Shown piece after piece: positions 25,560-36,088 of a stretch of 64,000 nucleotides of DNA (the stretch's first letter is position 1; every line of letters starts with the position of its first letter). This DNA is from Photobacterium sp. GJ3 (GTDB taxonomy: Bacteria; Pseudomonadota; Gammaproteobacteria; Enterobacterales; Vibrionaceae): positions 2,790,001-2,854,000 of the forward strand of contig NZ_CP073578.1 in the NCBI RefSeq assembly GCF_018199995.1. The letters are read 5' to 3'. The position numbers were made by a program, and so were the translations under genes. Under the pieces are notes generated by a model that saw nothing but the letters and a program-made list of their open reading frames with translations, ran no database searches and was not told the origin of the DNA.

Positions 25560-27356
25560 TTATTTATCTTTGCCTACATGCAGGATAGCAAGGAAGGCTT
25601 CCTGCGGCAGTTCGACGTTGCCGATCTGCTTCATTCGCTTCTTACCTTCTTTCTGCTTCTGCAGCAGTTTCTTCTTCCGGCTCACATCACCACCGTAACA
25701 TTTGGCGATAACGTTCTTGCGCAGCTGTTTCACCGTTGCGCGGGCAATGATGTGGTTCCCAATGGCCGCCTGAATTGCGATATCAAACATCTGACGAGGA
25801 ATGAACTCTTTCATTTTCTCGACCAGATCACGACCACGGGTCTGTGCATGGTCTTTGTGAGTAATAATCGCCAGGGCATCAACACGATCGCCATTGAGCA
25901 GGATATCCACACGAACCATGTTGGATTCTTCATAGCGCTGGAAACTATAGTCCAGAGACGCATAACCGCGAGAGGTTGATTTCAGACGGTCGAAGAAATC
26001 CAGAACGACTTCAGACATCGGAATATCGTAAGTCAGTGCGACCTGATTGCCGTGGTAGACCATATCCACCTGAGAGCCGCGTTTTTCCACACACAGGGTG
26101 ATCACGTTCCCAAGGTATTCACTGGGGACCAGAATGTTACAGCGCGCAATCGGCTCACCGATGATTTCCACATCATTCACAGGTGGCAGTTTTGCAGGGC
26201 TGTCGACATACAGCAGTTCGCCGTTGTTCTTCTTCACCTCATACACCACAGTTGGTGCTGTGGTGATCAGGTCCAGATCGTATTCACGCTCCAGACGCTC
26301 CTGAATGATCTCCATATGCAGCATGCCAAGGAAACCACAACGGAAACCAAAGCCCAGTGCCGCAGAGTTTTCCGGCTCATAGAAGAGGGATGCATCGTTC
26401 AGACTCAGCTTGCCCAGCGCATCACGGAAGTTCTCGTAATCGTCAGACGAAACCGGGAACAGACCCGCGTAAACCTGAGGCTTCACTTTCTTAAAGCCCG
26501 GCAGTGGTTTTTCACAACCGTTTTTCGCCAGTGTCAGGGTATCGCCCACAGGCGCACCCAGAATGTCTTTAATGCCGCAGACCACCCAGCCCACTTCGCC
26601 GGTTCTCAGCACATCGGTGTCCACCTGCTTCGGTGTAAAAATACCGATGCGATCAACGTTCCAGCTCTGGCCTGTGCTCATGACCTTGATCTTATCGTTC
26701 TTCTTCAAAGAACCATTTTTGATCCGAACCAGAGACACAACCCCCAGGTAATTATCAAACCAGGAGTCAATGATCAGCGCTTGCGGTGGCGCATCCGGGT
26801 CACCTTCCGGCGCAGGGATGGAACGCACGATGTTTTCCAGCACCTCGTCTACGCCCAAGCCGGTTTTGGCAGAGCAGCGGGTGGCTTCCATCGCGTCGAT
26901 ACCAACGATCTCTTCGATTTCTTCGGCAACCCGATCCGGATCGGCTGCAGGCAGATCGATCTTGTTGAGGATCGGCACAACTTCCAGATCCATCTCAATC
27001 GCGGTATAACAGTTGGCCAGTGTCTGGGCTTCTACACCCTGACCGGCGTCGACCACCAGCAAGGCACCTTCACAGGCGGCCAGCGAGCGGGAAACTTCGT
27101 AGGAAAAATCCACGTGTCCCGGGGTGTCGATAAAGTTCAGTTGATAAGTTTCACCATCTTTTGCCGTGTAATTGAGCGTCACGCTCTGGGCCTTGATGGT
27201 GATACCACGTTCACGTTCCAGATCCATCGAGTCAAGCACTTGCGCAGCCATTTCACGATCGGAAAGGCCGCCGCAGACTTGAATCAGGCGGTCAGATAAC
27301 GTCGACTTACCATGGTCGATATGTGCAATAATCGAAAAGTTACGAATGTGCTTCAT
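25560..27356 (-). CDS. lepA: Elongation factor 4 (LepA)
   Basis: LepA is a ribosome-associated GTPase thought to remobilise stalled ribosomes and assist 30S assembly. The 598-residue product has the GTPase motifs [22 protein letters not shown] and NKIDLP, EF-G-like domains, and the LepA-specific C-terminal domain ending in the lysine-rich [17 protein letters not shown]. It lies upstream of lepB in the usual lepA-lepB pair. Confidence 0.98.
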   Translation of the reverse strand: MKHIRNFSIIAHIDHGKSTLSDRLIQVCGGLSDREMAAQVLDSMDLERERGITIKAQSVTLNYTAKDGETYQLNFIDTPGHVDFSYEVSRSLAACEGALLVVDAGQGVEAQTLANCYTAIEMDLEVVPILNKIDLPAADPDRVAEEIEEIVGIDAMEATRCSAKTGLGVDEVLENIVRSIPAPEGDPDAPPQALIIDSWFDNYLGVVSLVRIKNGSLKKNDKIKVMSTGQSWNVDRIGIFTPKQVDTDVLRTGEVGWVVCGIKDILGAPVGDTLTLAKNGCEKPLPGFKKVKPQVYAGLFPVSSDDYENFRDALGKLSLNDASLFYEPENSAALGFGFRCGFLGMLHMEIIQERLEREYDLDLITTAPTVVYEVKKNNGELLYVDSPAKLPPVNDVEIIGEPIARCNILVPSEYLGNVITLCVEKRGSQVDMVYHGNQVALTYDIPMSEVVLDFFDRLKSTSRGYASLDYSFQRYEESNMVRVDILLNGDRVDALAIITHKDHAQTRGRDLVEKMKEFIPRQMFDIAIQAAIGNHIIARATVKQLRKNVIAKCYGGDVSRKKKLLQKQKEGKKRMKQIGNVELPQEAFLAILHVGKDK

Positions 27357-27429
27357 GAATTGGCGTGACTAACTCGTGATTAAAAGGTGAATGGGATCTA
27401 TCGATCAAGTTGGCCGATTCTACCGAATT

Positions 27430-27942
27430 TCAACGGCTGCTGCTATCTTTCGATAATGCATTTATCGTCAGACCATCTGCAACAGGCTGTCCCAACACCC
27501 GCAATAAGCTCGGCTGATAGTCTCCCTGGACAGATAAGTGTTTCGCACGCCATTTCGCAATGCCGAGGCCAAACGCTCCGCCAGCAAGCGCGCAGGCAAT
27601 CACGCCAAGCTCTCCACCACCAGCCAGAATCACAAACCACCACTGGCCCAGCAAAGTTCCCAGCAGCATGCAAATCAGTGGCAGGACATACACCAACAAG
27701 GCAGATTGCAGGACACTGCGCTCAGACAAACCGATTTCGACCAATTGACCGACAGCAACCGACTCATGAAGATGCCGGGTTGAGACTTTCAACAGATGCT
27801 GCCGCCCCGGCAACACTTTGCTGACCACACCTGTGCCGCAGCTGTTCTGAGACGCACAGGAACCACAACTGGTTTGTTGCTGGCAACTGACTGTGATGTG
27901 ATGCTTCTCAACCGCAACCACAGTCGCCAGTGACTGCATCAT
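27430..27942 (-). CDS. rseC: RseC/MucC family positive regulator of sigma-E
   Basis: RseC is an inner-membrane protein encoded with the sigma-E regulators and also linked to reduction of SoxR. The 170-residue product has the N-terminal cysteine cluster (TSCGSCASQNSCGTG, about residues 24-38) and two central membrane helices (about 82-125). It overlaps rseB by four bases. The two adjacent methionines at the start leave the first codon uncertain by one. Confidence 0.9.
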   Translation of the reverse strand: MMQSLATVVAVEKHHITVSCQQQTSCGSCASQNSCGTGVVSKVLPGRQHLLKVSTRHLHESVAVGQLVEIGLSERSVLQSALLVYVLPLICMLLGTLLGQWWFVILAGGGELGVIACALAGGAFGLGIAKWRAKHLSVQGDYQPSLLRVLGQPVADGLTINALSKDSSSR

Positions 27943-28910
27943 GGCTGACTGCCCCCATCGAAAGTGACTGATTCCGCGACGCGGCGTGCGGTGGCAGGTG
28001 GGATATCCCCGACGACGGTCACCTCTTTATCATGTAACAACTGGCTGTGCAGGGTTCGTCGCCCTTGCCTTACCAATTGTTCACGAACGCTGAATCCATC
28101 TGCAGCAGAGACATAAATTGAGAAACTGAACAAGCCGTCGGTATACATCTGGCTCTCGACCTGACGCTCGGTCAGAATCAGCCGGTGCCGGTTATTCGCA
28201 ATACTTTCAAATCCCTGAGGCAACCAATTGACTTGCCAGGACAGCTGCACCTGAGGCTGCGGAGGCAATTGAACCACTTCAGGCAACTGTACCGATTTGA
28301 GTGTTTCCAGCACGTCCCCGACTTTGTCATTGACCACAAAGGAAACCGCACGATATTGCTCCAGAGGTTCCCCGTCGCGATCCAGTAAATCAGCTCGCAG
28401 TACCAGATGCGTGCGGGTATCCATCCACAATAAATAGGAATACCGGGCACCATCTTTCGGTGCAATCCGCACGACATCACAGGCCGTCCCCGCTTCCCGC
28501 GAACGTCCCATGGGAATGAAATCGTAGAATTGCGACAGTTCAGTCACATTATTTCGCATAATGGGCGGTAACGGCGCCACCATGCGATTACTGTCGATGG
28601 TGAACGGATCCAGCCCCGGCTCGAAGTAGCTGACTTCTTTCCCGCGCTGAATCACTTCACGCGGTGGCCCGCTGAGGTAAATCAGGTGTGCGTAAGTCTG
28701 ACCATTTTCAATGGCATGGCGATAACGCAAAGGTTCGATGCTGTTTTTCTTAATGAGGATGTAAGACACCTCATAACTCAAGTGCCTGGTCGCATGATCC
28801 ATTTCATGTAACAAAGCCTCTGCAGAAGTTGTCGTCTCTTCTTCCGCAGAGGCTTGCCAAGGCATCGCCAGGCTGACCAGTGTGAGTACACCGACCAGAA
28901 CTTTTTTCAT
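27939..28910 (-). CDS. rseB: Sigma-E regulatory protein RseB
   Basis: RseB is a periplasmic protein that binds RseA and mislocalised lipopolysaccharide, shielding RseA from cleavage by DegS. The 323-residue product has a cleavable signal peptide (VLTLVSLAMPWQASA, cut about residue 22) and the MucB/RseB two-domain fold, with segments such as ISYFEPGLDPFTIDS-like text in the first domain and VVGDIPPATARRVAESV at the end. It lies 14 bases after rseA. Confidence 0.93.
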   Translation of the reverse strand: MKKVLVGVLTLVSLAMPWQASAEEETTTSAEALLHEMDHATRHLSYEVSYILIKKNSIEPLRYRHAIENGQTYAHLIYLSGPPREVIQRGKEVSYFEPGLDPFTIDSNRMVAPLPPIMRNNVTELSQFYDFIPMGRSREAGTACDVVRIAPKDGARYSYLLWMDTRTHLVLRADLLDRDGEPLEQYRAVSFVVNDKVGDVLETLKSVQLPEVVQLPPQPQVQLSWQVNWLPQGFESIANNRHRLILTERQVESQMYTDGLFSFSIYVSAADGFSVREQLVRQGRRTLHSQLLHDKEVTVVGDIPPATARRVAESVTFDGGSQP

Positions 28911-28924
28911 ATCACCGCCACGAA

Positions 28925-29578
28925 TCAGTGTGATCCCAACAGAGTTTTATCCAGTGTGCCATCTTCTGCGTTCAGACGCAGTTGTAACTCATAATCCTGC
29001 AACATTGCGTTGATCCGACGACGCTGCTCCATCAGCTGTGCTTCACTCGGAGAAGTTTCAGCACGGGTGCGGACAGAATCGCGGGTCAGGCTCACAGGTT
29101 CAGCAGTGCCGGCAAAAGGTATGGTTTGCAAAACAGGCACATCCGATTTCACATCACTTGCGAAAGAGGCCTCTTCACCACCGTTATATTGTTGAACACC
29201 GACAATCACTGCCAAAGACACACCGGCTGCAACCGCAACCTGACCCATCTGGGTCAGCCAGGCTGGCATCGTCCGGCGCGCTACCTGAGGCGCAGGCTGT
29301 TCTGCCTGAGGCAAAGACACCACATTCAAAGGCAAGGCTTCCTCAGCGGCCATGTCATGACCCAACTGATGTGCTGGTTCATGCTCAAGCGCCATTGCCA
29401 CTTGACCGGCAATATCCCATTGCGGTTGCCCCGGGGCCTCGCCATGCATGACATCGCTGACCAGATGATAGGTCTGCCAGCTTTGTTGTGCATCTTCATC
29501 AACGAGTAACCGATTAATCGTACTCTGATCAACGTCTTCGCCATCTAGCAAAGCCGAAATTTTTTCTTTATCAGCCAT
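28925..29578 (-). CDS. rseA: Anti-sigma-E factor RseA
   Basis: RseA is the single-pass inner-membrane protein that holds sigma-E inactive until cleaved by DegS and RseP. The 217-residue product has an N-terminal cytoplasmic sigma-binding domain (MADKEKISALLDGEDVD..., then QSWQTYHLVSDVMHGE), one membrane helix (about residues 113-131, VAVAAGVSLAVIVGVQQY) and a periplasmic tail. The start at 29578 matches the family N-terminus and has GGTGAC upstream. Confidence 0.94.
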   Translation of the reverse strand: MADKEKISALLDGEDVDQSTINRLLVDEDAQQSWQTYHLVSDVMHGEAPGQPQWDIAGQVAMALEHEPAHQLGHDMAAEEALPLNVVSLPQAEQPAPQVARRTMPAWLTQMGQVAVAAGVSLAVIVGVQQYNGGEEASFASDVKSDVPVLQTIPFAGTAEPVSLTRDSVRTRAETSPSEAQLMEQRRRINAMLQDYELQLRLNAEDGTLDKTLLGSH

Positions 29579-29602
29579 CTTTGTCACCGTTTGGCCCAAA
29601 TA

Positions 29603-30181
29603 TTAGCGCTGCATCAGGGGAGCGATACGTTTTTCGACCGCTTCCCGAGCCCGGAAAATACGCGAACGTACCGTACCGACCGGACAGCCCATGACTTCAG
29701 CAATTTCTTCGTAACTCAATCCCTCAAGTTCACGAAGTGTAATTGCGGTCTTCAAATCATCCGGGAGGCTTTCTATGGTACCGAAGACCACCCGCTTCAA
29801 TTCATCAGACAACATTTGGTTCTCAGGGTTCGATATTTCTTTTAGCGCACCGCCATTTTCATAATATTCTGCCTCTTCCGCATCCACATCCGTGGCAGGC
29901 GGCCGTCGACCCTGGGCAACTAAATGATTTTTCGCTGTGTTGACAGCAATTCGATACAGCCAAGTGTAAAACGCACTTTCCCCACGAAAAGACGGCAACG
30001 CTCGGTATGCTTTAATAAAAGCTTCCTGTGCAACATCCGGCACATCACCAGAATTGCCGACATACCGGGCAATCAAATTACAAACCTTATTCTGGTATTT
30101 CACAACCAGTAAATTGAAGGCTTGTTTGTCCCCTCGTTGTACTCGCTCTATCAGTACCTGGTCAGTTAACTGCTCGCTCAT
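29603..30181 (-). CDS. rpoE: RNA polymerase sigma-E factor
   Basis: RpoE is the extracytoplasmic-stress sigma factor controlling outer-membrane quality genes. The 192-residue product (E. coli 191) begins MSEQLTDQVLIERVQRGDKQ, with the region 2 segment DVAQEAFIKAYRALPSFRGE and the region 4 helix-turn-helix LEGLSYEEIAEVMGCPVGTVRSRIFRAR. The start at 30181 is chosen by family length and the GGAG upstream. A sigma-E type promoter lies about 120 bases before it, which fits autoregulation. Confidence 0.97.
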   Translation of the reverse strand: MSEQLTDQVLIERVQRGDKQAFNLLVVKYQNKVCNLIARYVGNSGDVPDVAQEAFIKAYRALPSFRGESAFYTWLYRIAVNTAKNHLVAQGRRPPATDVDAEEAEYYENGGALKEISNPENQMLSDELKRVVFGTIESLPDDLKTAITLRELEGLSYEEIAEVMGCPVGTVRSRIFRAREAVEKRIAPLMQR

Positions 30182-30300
30182 TCGAGCGTGTACTCCTCTG
30201 TCTGTGACAAGGTTATTATTCCTTGAGATCTCAAAAGATGCAGCCGATTTGCCCATCAGAAATCCGAAGTTGCGCTATAGACATAGAAGCCTAAAGAATA

Positions 30301-30328
30301 AATGACCTCAAAAAAAGCACAAAGTTCC
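30301..30328 (-). promoter_or_regulatory. Sigma-E-type promoter for the rpoE operon
   Basis: On the minus strand GGAACTT (complement of 30322-30328) is followed after 16 bases by TCATT (complement of 30301-30305), close to the sigma-E consensus GGAACTT-N16-TCNNA. It directs transcription into rpoE, consistent with the autoregulation known in enterics and vibrios. Confidence 0.6.
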
Positions 30329-30489
30329 CCCATCACCTTACTGGCACATCCGTGTCTGTGCAACTCTGTCCGTTCAGCGTGACAGATCATGACGTTGAAG
30401 CAAGCGAAAGTCACCGATACACCAAAAAAGTCCCACCGAAACGGATTTTTGATAAGATAGCGCCCTTACCACAGGGATATGAGATCAAT

Positions 30490-32109
30490 ATGAAAGAGAA
30501 CCGAGAACACAACTGCGACGTTCTGGTCATCGGTAGTGGCGCTGCCGGCCTTTCTCTGGCGCTGCGTCTTGCTCCGATGTGTCAAGTACTGGTCCTGAGC
30601 AAAGGGCCGCGGAGTGAAGGCTCAACTTATTATGCCCAGGGCGGGATTGCAGCGGTCTTTGATGAAACCGACAGTGTGGACTCTCATGTTGAAGATACTC
30701 AGATTGCCGGCGCCCATTTATGCGATGAAGATGTGGTTCGCTTCATTGCTGAGAATGCCCGGGATTGCGTGCAATGGCTGATTGACAGCGGTGTGCCTTT
30801 TGATCAGGAAGATAACAGCACCGACGATCAACCCCGCTACCATCTGACCCGCGAAGGCGGTCACAGCCACCGCCGCATTTTACATGCCGCCGATGCAACC
30901 GGGATGGCGATGCAAATGTCGCTGCAGGACAATGTCCATAATCATCCGAATATTCAGGTTCTGGAGCGCCACAACGCGCTGGACTTGATTACAAGCCACA
31001 AACTGGGCGAGAAAGATCAGCCCAACCGTGTTTTGGGAGCCTACATCTGGAATCGTCAGCGTGAGTCTGTCGAAACCGTACGCGCCAAGTTTGTGGTGCT
31101 GGCCACCGGTGGCGCTTCGAAAGTGTATCAATACACCTCGAACCCGGACGTCTCTTCAGGAGACGGCATTGCGATGGCCTGGCGGGCCGGATGCCGGGTT
31201 GCCAATCTGGAATTCAATCAGTTCCATCCAACCTGTCTGTTCCACCCGGAAGCCCGCAACTTTCTGCTGACCGAAGCCCTGCGTGGTGAGGGCGCTTACC
31301 TGCGTCGTCCGGATGGATCGCGCTTTATGCCGGACTTTGATGAGCGTGCAGAGCTGGCGCCCCGCGATGTGGTTGCCCGTGCCATCGACTACGAGATGAA
31401 ACGCCTGGGTGCCGATTGCATGTATCTGGACATCAGCCATAAGCCGGCAGATTTCGTCACCAAACACTTCCCGACCATTTATGAAAAACTGCTGACCTAC
31501 GGCATCGATATTACAACCGATCCGATCCCCGTCGTGCCTGCTGCCCACTATACCTGTGGCGGCGTGATGGTCGACAAACAGGGCCAGACAGATCTCGCCG
31601 GGCTCTATGCCATTGGCGAAGTCAGCTATACCGGGCTGCACGGAGCCAACCGGATGGCGTCCAATTCCTTGCTGGAGTGTGTGGTTTATGCCTGGTCTGC
31701 GGCCAACCACATCAGCTCACACATGGATAGCGTCGAACAACCGGCCGCGTTACCGCTGTGGGATGAAAGTAAAGTCTCGAACTCCGATGAAGAAGTTGTG
31801 ATTCAGCATAACTGGCATGAACTGCGGCTATTTATGTGGGATTACGTCGGCATTGTTCGCACCACTAAGCGACTGGAACGAGCGATGCGCCGGATTCAGT
31901 TGCTGAAACAGGAAATTGACGAGTATTACAGTAATTTCCGGGTTTCCAACAACCTGCTGGAATTGCGGAATCTGGTTCAGGTTGCCGAACTGATGGTTCG
32001 TTGTGCTCTGGCCCGGAAAGAGAGCCGCGGCCTGCATTACACACTGGATTATCCCGATATGCTGGAAACCTTGTCACCAACAGTGCTTGACCCGAACAAC
32101 CCGGAATAA
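30490..32109 (+). CDS. nadB: L-aspartate oxidase
   Basis: NadB oxidises L-aspartate to iminoaspartate, the first step of de novo NAD synthesis. The 539-residue flavoprotein has the FAD-binding motif [15 protein letters not shown], the succinate dehydrogenase-like segments [26 protein letters not shown] and the active-site region [10 protein letters not shown], plus the end-domain [22 protein letters not shown]. The start at 30490 ([11 protein letters not shown]) fits the family length; the frame is open further upstream but that would add a non-homologous tail. It is divergent from rpoE, as in E. coli. Confidence 0.96.
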   Translation: MKENREHNCDVLVIGSGAAGLSLALRLAPMCQVLVLSKGPRSEGSTYYAQGGIAAVFDETDSVDSHVEDTQIAGAHLCDEDVVRFIAENARDCVQWLIDSGVPFDQEDNSTDDQPRYHLTREGGHSHRRILHAADATGMAMQMSLQDNVHNHPNIQVLERHNALDLITSHKLGEKDQPNRVLGAYIWNRQRESVETVRAKFVVLATGGASKVYQYTSNPDVSSGDGIAMAWRAGCRVANLEFNQFHPTCLFHPEARNFLLTEALRGEGAYLRRPDGSRFMPDFDERAELAPRDVVARAIDYEMKRLGADCMYLDISHKPADFVTKHFPTIYEKLLTYGIDITTDPIPVVPAAHYTCGGVMVDKQGQTDLAGLYAIGEVSYTGLHGANRMASNSLLECVVYAWSAANHISSHMDSVEQPAALPLWDESKVSNSDEEVVIQHNWHELRLFMWDYVGIVRTTKRLERAMRRIQLLKQEIDEYYSNFRVSNNLLELRNLVQVAELMVRCALARKESRGLHYTLDYPDMLETLSPTVLDPNNPE

Positions 32110-32125
32110 TCGGCCTGACACCACA

Positions 32126-32158
32126 CAAAAACGGGAGCCTGCATGGCTCCCGTTTTTT
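32126..32158. terminator. Bidirectional terminator after nadB
   Basis: AAAACGGGAGCC-tgcat-GGCTCCCGTTTT with flanking A and T runs lies between the convergent nadB and chemoreceptor genes, 17 bases after the nadB stop. Confidence 0.88.
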
Positions 32159-32175
32159 AGCACACCTTGCACTCG

Positions 32176-34002
32176 CTACACCTGAAACGCCCGAATCGCC
32201 CCAGCCAATGTCGAAGCCTGTTGAGACACAGACTGCGCTGCCTCCACATTCTCCTGCACGATGACCGCATTACGATTGGTCAAATCCCGGATGGAAACCA
32301 CACGCTCCCCGATATCTTCGGAGACCTGACTCTGCTGTTCGACGGCCGCAGCAATCTGCGTGCTGGTGTCCAGAATCAGCTGCATGTCTGCAATGATCGA
32401 GTTGATCTTCGCTTCAGCACTGTCTACCTGAGTCACGCTGGCTTCCCCCTGGGTGCGGCAGTGTTCAATATGGCTGACCACCTGCTCAGTCTGCTGCTGC
32501 AGCGAACTGATAATCGCGGTGATTTCCTGAGTCGACTGCTGTGTCCGCATCGCCAGCGACCGCACTTCTTCGGCCACCACCGCAAAGCCACGCCCCTGCT
32601 CCCCGGCACGCGCCGCTTCAATCGCAGCATTGAGTGCCAGCAAATTGGTCTGCTCGGCAATATTTTTGATCACGTCGACCACAGAGCCAATGTTGTCCGA
32701 CAAACCCGATAAGCTTGAAACTTCCTGACTGCTCTGCGCCAGCCCCGAAGACAATGCATGAATCCGAGCGCGTGTTTCCACCACTTCCGCCAGCCCCTGT
32801 GACGCCTCATCATGGCTGCGGGCTGTTTGTGTGGCCGCTTCCTGCGTGTTGTGGGCGACTTCTGAAATAGTCGCTCGCATCTGAATACTGGCCGCCGCAA
32901 CAGAATCACTGTCTGCCAGTTGCGAAACCAGCGCCTGTTCTGCATCCTGACTCCGTTTCTGGAGCTGTAATGAAGCCGAGCCCAGCTCAGACACGGCCCG
33001 CTGAACATCATCCACCAACTGACGCAGACTGTTGAGCAAATAGTTAAAATGGACACCCATTTCTGCCAGTTCATCGCGGCCGGAGGTATCCGCCTGCAAC
33101 GTCAGATCATGACTGGTCGCGATCCGATTCATCAGCTGACTTAAACGCTCAACCGGGCGCAGAATCGAAATACTGAGGCGCCAGGTCAGAATCAGTAAGC
33201 CGACGATAATCCCCGTAACCAGTAACACAGTGAAGCGATGAATGGTCGCCTGCACGACAACCGCTTCTTTTTCCAGCAGTTGCTGCATCTGGGAAAACTC
33301 TTCCTCCACCTGATGCGACTGGCTTCGGATTTGTCCTCTCAGGCCATCCTGATGACTCAGTCCAATCTCTGTTTTCTGAGCGACCAATTGCTCAAAAGCG
33401 CGCTGGAATTGCTGAAAATCAGCCCCATAGGCATTCGCCAGACGCGCTCCGTACAAAGCAGTATGCTGTTGAAATTCATCCAGTAATGCTTTTTCATCGG
33501 TCGTCGCAAATAATTTAGCCGTCAAAACCAACTGATAGACTTCCAGCGCCATCTCATCGTCCGACGCCTGCGTGATCAGCGCCTCTCCCCACTGATAAAG
33601 GTTTTGGTACAAGCCTTCGGTTGGCTTCAGTCCCAGAACCTGGAACCCTGCGACCACCGCTTGCATTCCCTGCTGATAACTGGCGATCTGCGACGGTAAA
33701 GTCTTTACCTGAGGCAATTGAATCGAAACGGCGTCCAGCTCAGTTTTCAACGCATCTAACTGACGTCCGAAAATTTCTACATTCCGATTCAATGTGTTGA
33801 GGTATTTCACATCCATTCGAGCCAAAAAATCCTTCTCATTGCGCCGTAAATTCAGCAAAGTCACTTCCAGCTTATCAATTTGTCCCTTTGCCGATTCAAT
33901 GGTGACAATCTGCTGATGGCTGTACAGATTCACACCGAGCAAAAGCAAAATTGCGGCGACAGACAGTGTGGCCAGCCCTAACAATTTATGCCTAACTTTC
34001 AT
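32176..34002 (-). CDS. Methyl-accepting chemotaxis protein
   Basis: This 608-residue chemoreceptor has a first membrane helix (about residues 7-27), a periplasmic domain of about 240 residues that is almost all alpha-helical, a second membrane helix (about 272-295, [17 protein letters not shown]), a HAMP domain (about 298-350) and a cytoplasmic signalling domain with the highly conserved hairpin tip [28 protein letters not shown]. The long helical sensor region resembles the helical bimodular (HBM) type that binds organic acids, but that is an inference from predicted helicity. The ligand cannot be named. No CheW-binding pentapeptide is visible at the C-terminus (it ends AIRAFQV). Confidence 0.92.
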   Translation of the reverse strand: MKVRHKLLGLATLSVAAILLLLGVNLYSHQQIVTIESAKGQIDKLEVTLLNLRRNEKDFLARMDVKYLNTLNRNVEIFGRQLDALKTELDAVSIQLPQVKTLPSQIASYQQGMQAVVAGFQVLGLKPTEGLYQNLYQWGEALITQASDDEMALEVYQLVLTAKLFATTDEKALLDEFQQHTALYGARLANAYGADFQQFQRAFEQLVAQKTEIGLSHQDGLRGQIRSQSHQVEEEFSQMQQLLEKEAVVVQATIHRFTVLLVTGIIVGLLILTWRLSISILRPVERLSQLMNRIATSHDLTLQADTSGRDELAEMGVHFNYLLNSLRQLVDDVQRAVSELGSASLQLQKRSQDAEQALVSQLADSDSVAAASIQMRATISEVAHNTQEAATQTARSHDEASQGLAEVVETRARIHALSSGLAQSSQEVSSLSGLSDNIGSVVDVIKNIAEQTNLLALNAAIEAARAGEQGRGFAVVAEEVRSLAMRTQQSTQEITAIISSLQQQTEQVVSHIEHCRTQGEASVTQVDSAEAKINSIIADMQLILDTSTQIAAAVEQQSQVSEDIGERVVSIRDLTNRNAVIVQENVEAAQSVSQQASTLAGAIRAFQV

Positions 34003-34216
34003 TACATTCCATTCCCTTAAGACATGTTTTTTCAGGATATTATTGGTTATGATGCAGAGACTGTGATTATAAATCCCTCACAGAGTAATTACACAGCATG
34101 AGCAGCAGACTAAAAAGCTATCCTGTAAAATTCACGCAACATCAGCAGAAAAATACATCAAGAATTGATCTTGATTCCAATCCACAGGGAGGATACCAAG
34201 ACTCAATCAGGCTTTT

Positions 34217-34675
34217 TTATTGATAGCGGCAGAACAGACTCAACAAGCGGAAATCCTGATGTGTACAGCTATCTCGACTCACGCTTAACTGCTGTATGTC
34301 GCCGGCCGATTCAAGATCCAGAATGAGCAAATAAGGAGTCAGCAATCGAACGTGTACCAGACGCCATCGGCGGCGATGCCAATCGACTTCCCGTTCGGTC
34401 AAGAGGATGAGCCGACCGTGCTGTTGACTGAGCCGGTTACCCGCACGAATGTATTCGGGCAGCAAAAACTCCACTGCCAGGCAAAAAACAGGCAGCCAGT
34501 TCAGATCCGTCAGCGTTAAAAAGAAAAACAGGCTCGCCGCTGTCAGGTAGGCCCCGGTTAAAGCGGCAAGCAAGAAAGCAGAAGGGGAAAGCGTCAGGTT
34601 AGCGAAGCTTACTCTTGTTGTGGGCAACAATTTTGTCCACCATCGCGGCATGAGCCGGGTTACTGCTGTTCCCAT
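34217..34675 (-). CDS. YgfX/CptA family membrane protein
   Basis: The product of about 152 residues matches the YgfX family in layout: two close N-terminal membrane helices (about residues 30-70), then a soluble basic domain rich in Trp and Arg (EVDWHRRRWRLVHVRLLTPYLLILDLES). YgfX proteins sit next to SdhE, and in E. coli have been reported as an inhibitor of cell-shape proteins (CptA), though their role is unsettled. It overlaps the last 77 bases of sdhE if the ATG at 34675 is used; ATG 34651 or a TTG nearer the sdhE stop are alternatives, so the start is uncertain. Confidence 0.75.
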   Translation of the reverse strand: MGTAVTRLMPRWWTKLLPTTRVSFANLTLSPSAFLLAALTGAYLTAASLFFFLTLTDLNWLPVFCLAVEFLLPEYIRAGNRLSQQHGRLILLTEREVDWHRRRWRLVHVRLLTPYLLILDLESAGDIQQLSVSRDSCTHQDFRLLSLFCRYQ

Positions 34676-34859
34676 GCTCCATCAGCCAGTTAAACAGGTC
34701 GGGATCATCACAAGTCAGCAGAGAGACGAAATCCTGACGTTCCTGGGGGTTCAGTTCATCAAAGCACTCTTCAAAAAAGGGCATGATAATCACATCCAGT
34801 TCCAACATCCCGCGACGGCAGGCCCATCGAATTCGTGCTTTATCATCAGTGCTGTTCAT
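34599..34859 (-). CDS. sdhE: FAD assembly factor SdhE
   Basis: SdhE helps insert FAD covalently into succinate dehydrogenase and fumarate reductase. The 86-residue product carries the key motif RRGMLELD (the RGxxE FAD-transfer site, about residues 14-21) and the family segments FFEECFDEL and CDDPDLFNWLM. The start at 34859 (MNSTDDKARIRWAC) is set by the family length. It pairs with the ygfX gene downstream and is divergent from ygfZ, the same arrangement as in E. coli. Confidence 0.95.
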   Translation of the reverse strand: MNSTDDKARIRWACRRGMLELDVIIMPFFEECFDELNPQERQDFVSLLTCDDPDLFNWLMEHGNSSNPAHAAMVDKIVAHNKSKLR

Positions 34860-35101
34860 TTCCAACCTATACTCCTGTTGGTGACTGTTTGGCGGCAATA
34901 CTACCAGCCTCCCGGGCTGTCCACCATCAACATCCGGCGGTGGTTCAGGAAAATGAGAGCTGGGCAAAATAATACCTGAGAAAAGCACTCAACGATTGCG
35001 CTTGTGGCATGACAAATCTCAGTCGGGGCGATAACATAGTGGCCACTGAATGCCTTTCTGAGGGCTGCCCTGCCACCCTCGTTTCAACGATGGATACGAC
35101 A

Positions 35102-36088
35102 ATGAGTACCTGGTCTGATAATTTGCAATTCGACAATCTCTCCCTTGCCTCAGATGCCCCGATGCCTTCACTGGCGCTGCTTGATCTCAGCCACTGGGGA
35201 CTGGTCACTTTGGTCGGTCAAGACAGCGTTTCCTATCTGCAGGGACAAGTCACCTGCGATGTGGTGTCGCTGGCAAAGACAGAATCAACCCTCGGCGCCC
35301 ATTGTGACGCGAAAGGAAAAATGCGCACCATTTTCCGCCTGTTCCACCATCGGGATGGCCTGGGCTGGCTTCAGCGCAAAAGCGTGATGGCGACACAGCT
35401 TCCGGAGCTGAAAAAGTACGCCATCTTTTCGAAAACAACAATTGAAGCCAGCAGTGATGTGTTACTGGGCCTGACCGGCGCTCAAGCGGACACCGTCATC
35501 GATCAACGCTTTGGCGGCGAAGGGGATGTTCGTGCCCTGCCATCCGGCACTGCGGTCCGGATTGATGCACAGCGCTGGCTGCTGGCTGTTGATGAAGCCA
35601 CAGCTCAAGACATTGCGGCGCACCTGCAGTCTGAAGCGGTGCTGTCAGATGATACCCTGTGGGATTTGTATGATATCCGCTCTGGCATCCCGAGAATTGA
35701 TGCCAGTACCGAACTGGAATTTATTCCACAATCCATGAACCTGCAGGCCTTGGGTGGTATCAGCTTCAAAAAAGGCTGCTATACCGGTCAGGAAACGGTT
35801 GCCCGGGCAAAATGGCGGGGTATCAACAAACGCGCGATGTATATTGTCTCTGGCCCAGCAGCAGACTGTCCGAAAGCCAGCGATGTACTGGAGCGCAGTG
35901 TTGGCGAGAACTGGCGTAAGGGCGGCACTGTGATTGCCGGTTATCAGTTCTCGGATCAACAGGCCATTGCGCTGGTGGTTCTGCCCAATGATCTGGATGA
36001 GGATACGACTTTTCGTCTGGCGGCTGATCCTGATCACCTGTGGCAATACAACCCGCTGCCTTACAGCCTGGAAGACGAACCTGCGTGA
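35102..36088 (+). CDS. ygfZ: tRNA-modifying / Fe-S maintenance protein YgfZ
   Basis: YgfZ is a folate-binding protein that supports iron-sulfur enzymes such as MiaB. The 328-residue product (E. coli 326) has the signature KGCYTGQETVARAKWRG with the conserved cysteine, plus GAHCDAKGKMRTIFRLF and LQALGGISFKKG. The start at 35102 (MSTWSDNL) has GGA seven bases before it; ATG 35090 is an alternative. The stop overlaps the next gene by one base (TGATG), suggesting coupled translation. Confidence 0.94.
   Translation: MSTWSDNLQFDNLSLASDAPMPSLALLDLSHWGLVTLVGQDSVSYLQGQVTCDVVSLAKTESTLGAHCDAKGKMRTIFRLFHHRDGLGWLQRKSVMATQLPELKKYAIFSKTTIEASSDVLLGLTGAQADTVIDQRFGGEGDVRALPSGTAVRIDAQRWLLAVDEATAQDIAAHLQSEAVLSDDTLWDLYDIRSGIPRIDASTELEFIPQSMNLQALGGISFKKGCYTGQETVARAKWRGINKRAMYIVSGPAADCPKASDVLERSVGENWRKGGTVIAGYQFSDQQAIALVVLPNDLDEDTTFRLAADPDHLWQYNPLPYSLEDEPA

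Noticed and set aside
26052..27299. Long plus-strand open frame opposite lepA (415 codons)
   Set aside because: Antisense to lepA, which is fully conserved; the composition reflects lepA codon bias.
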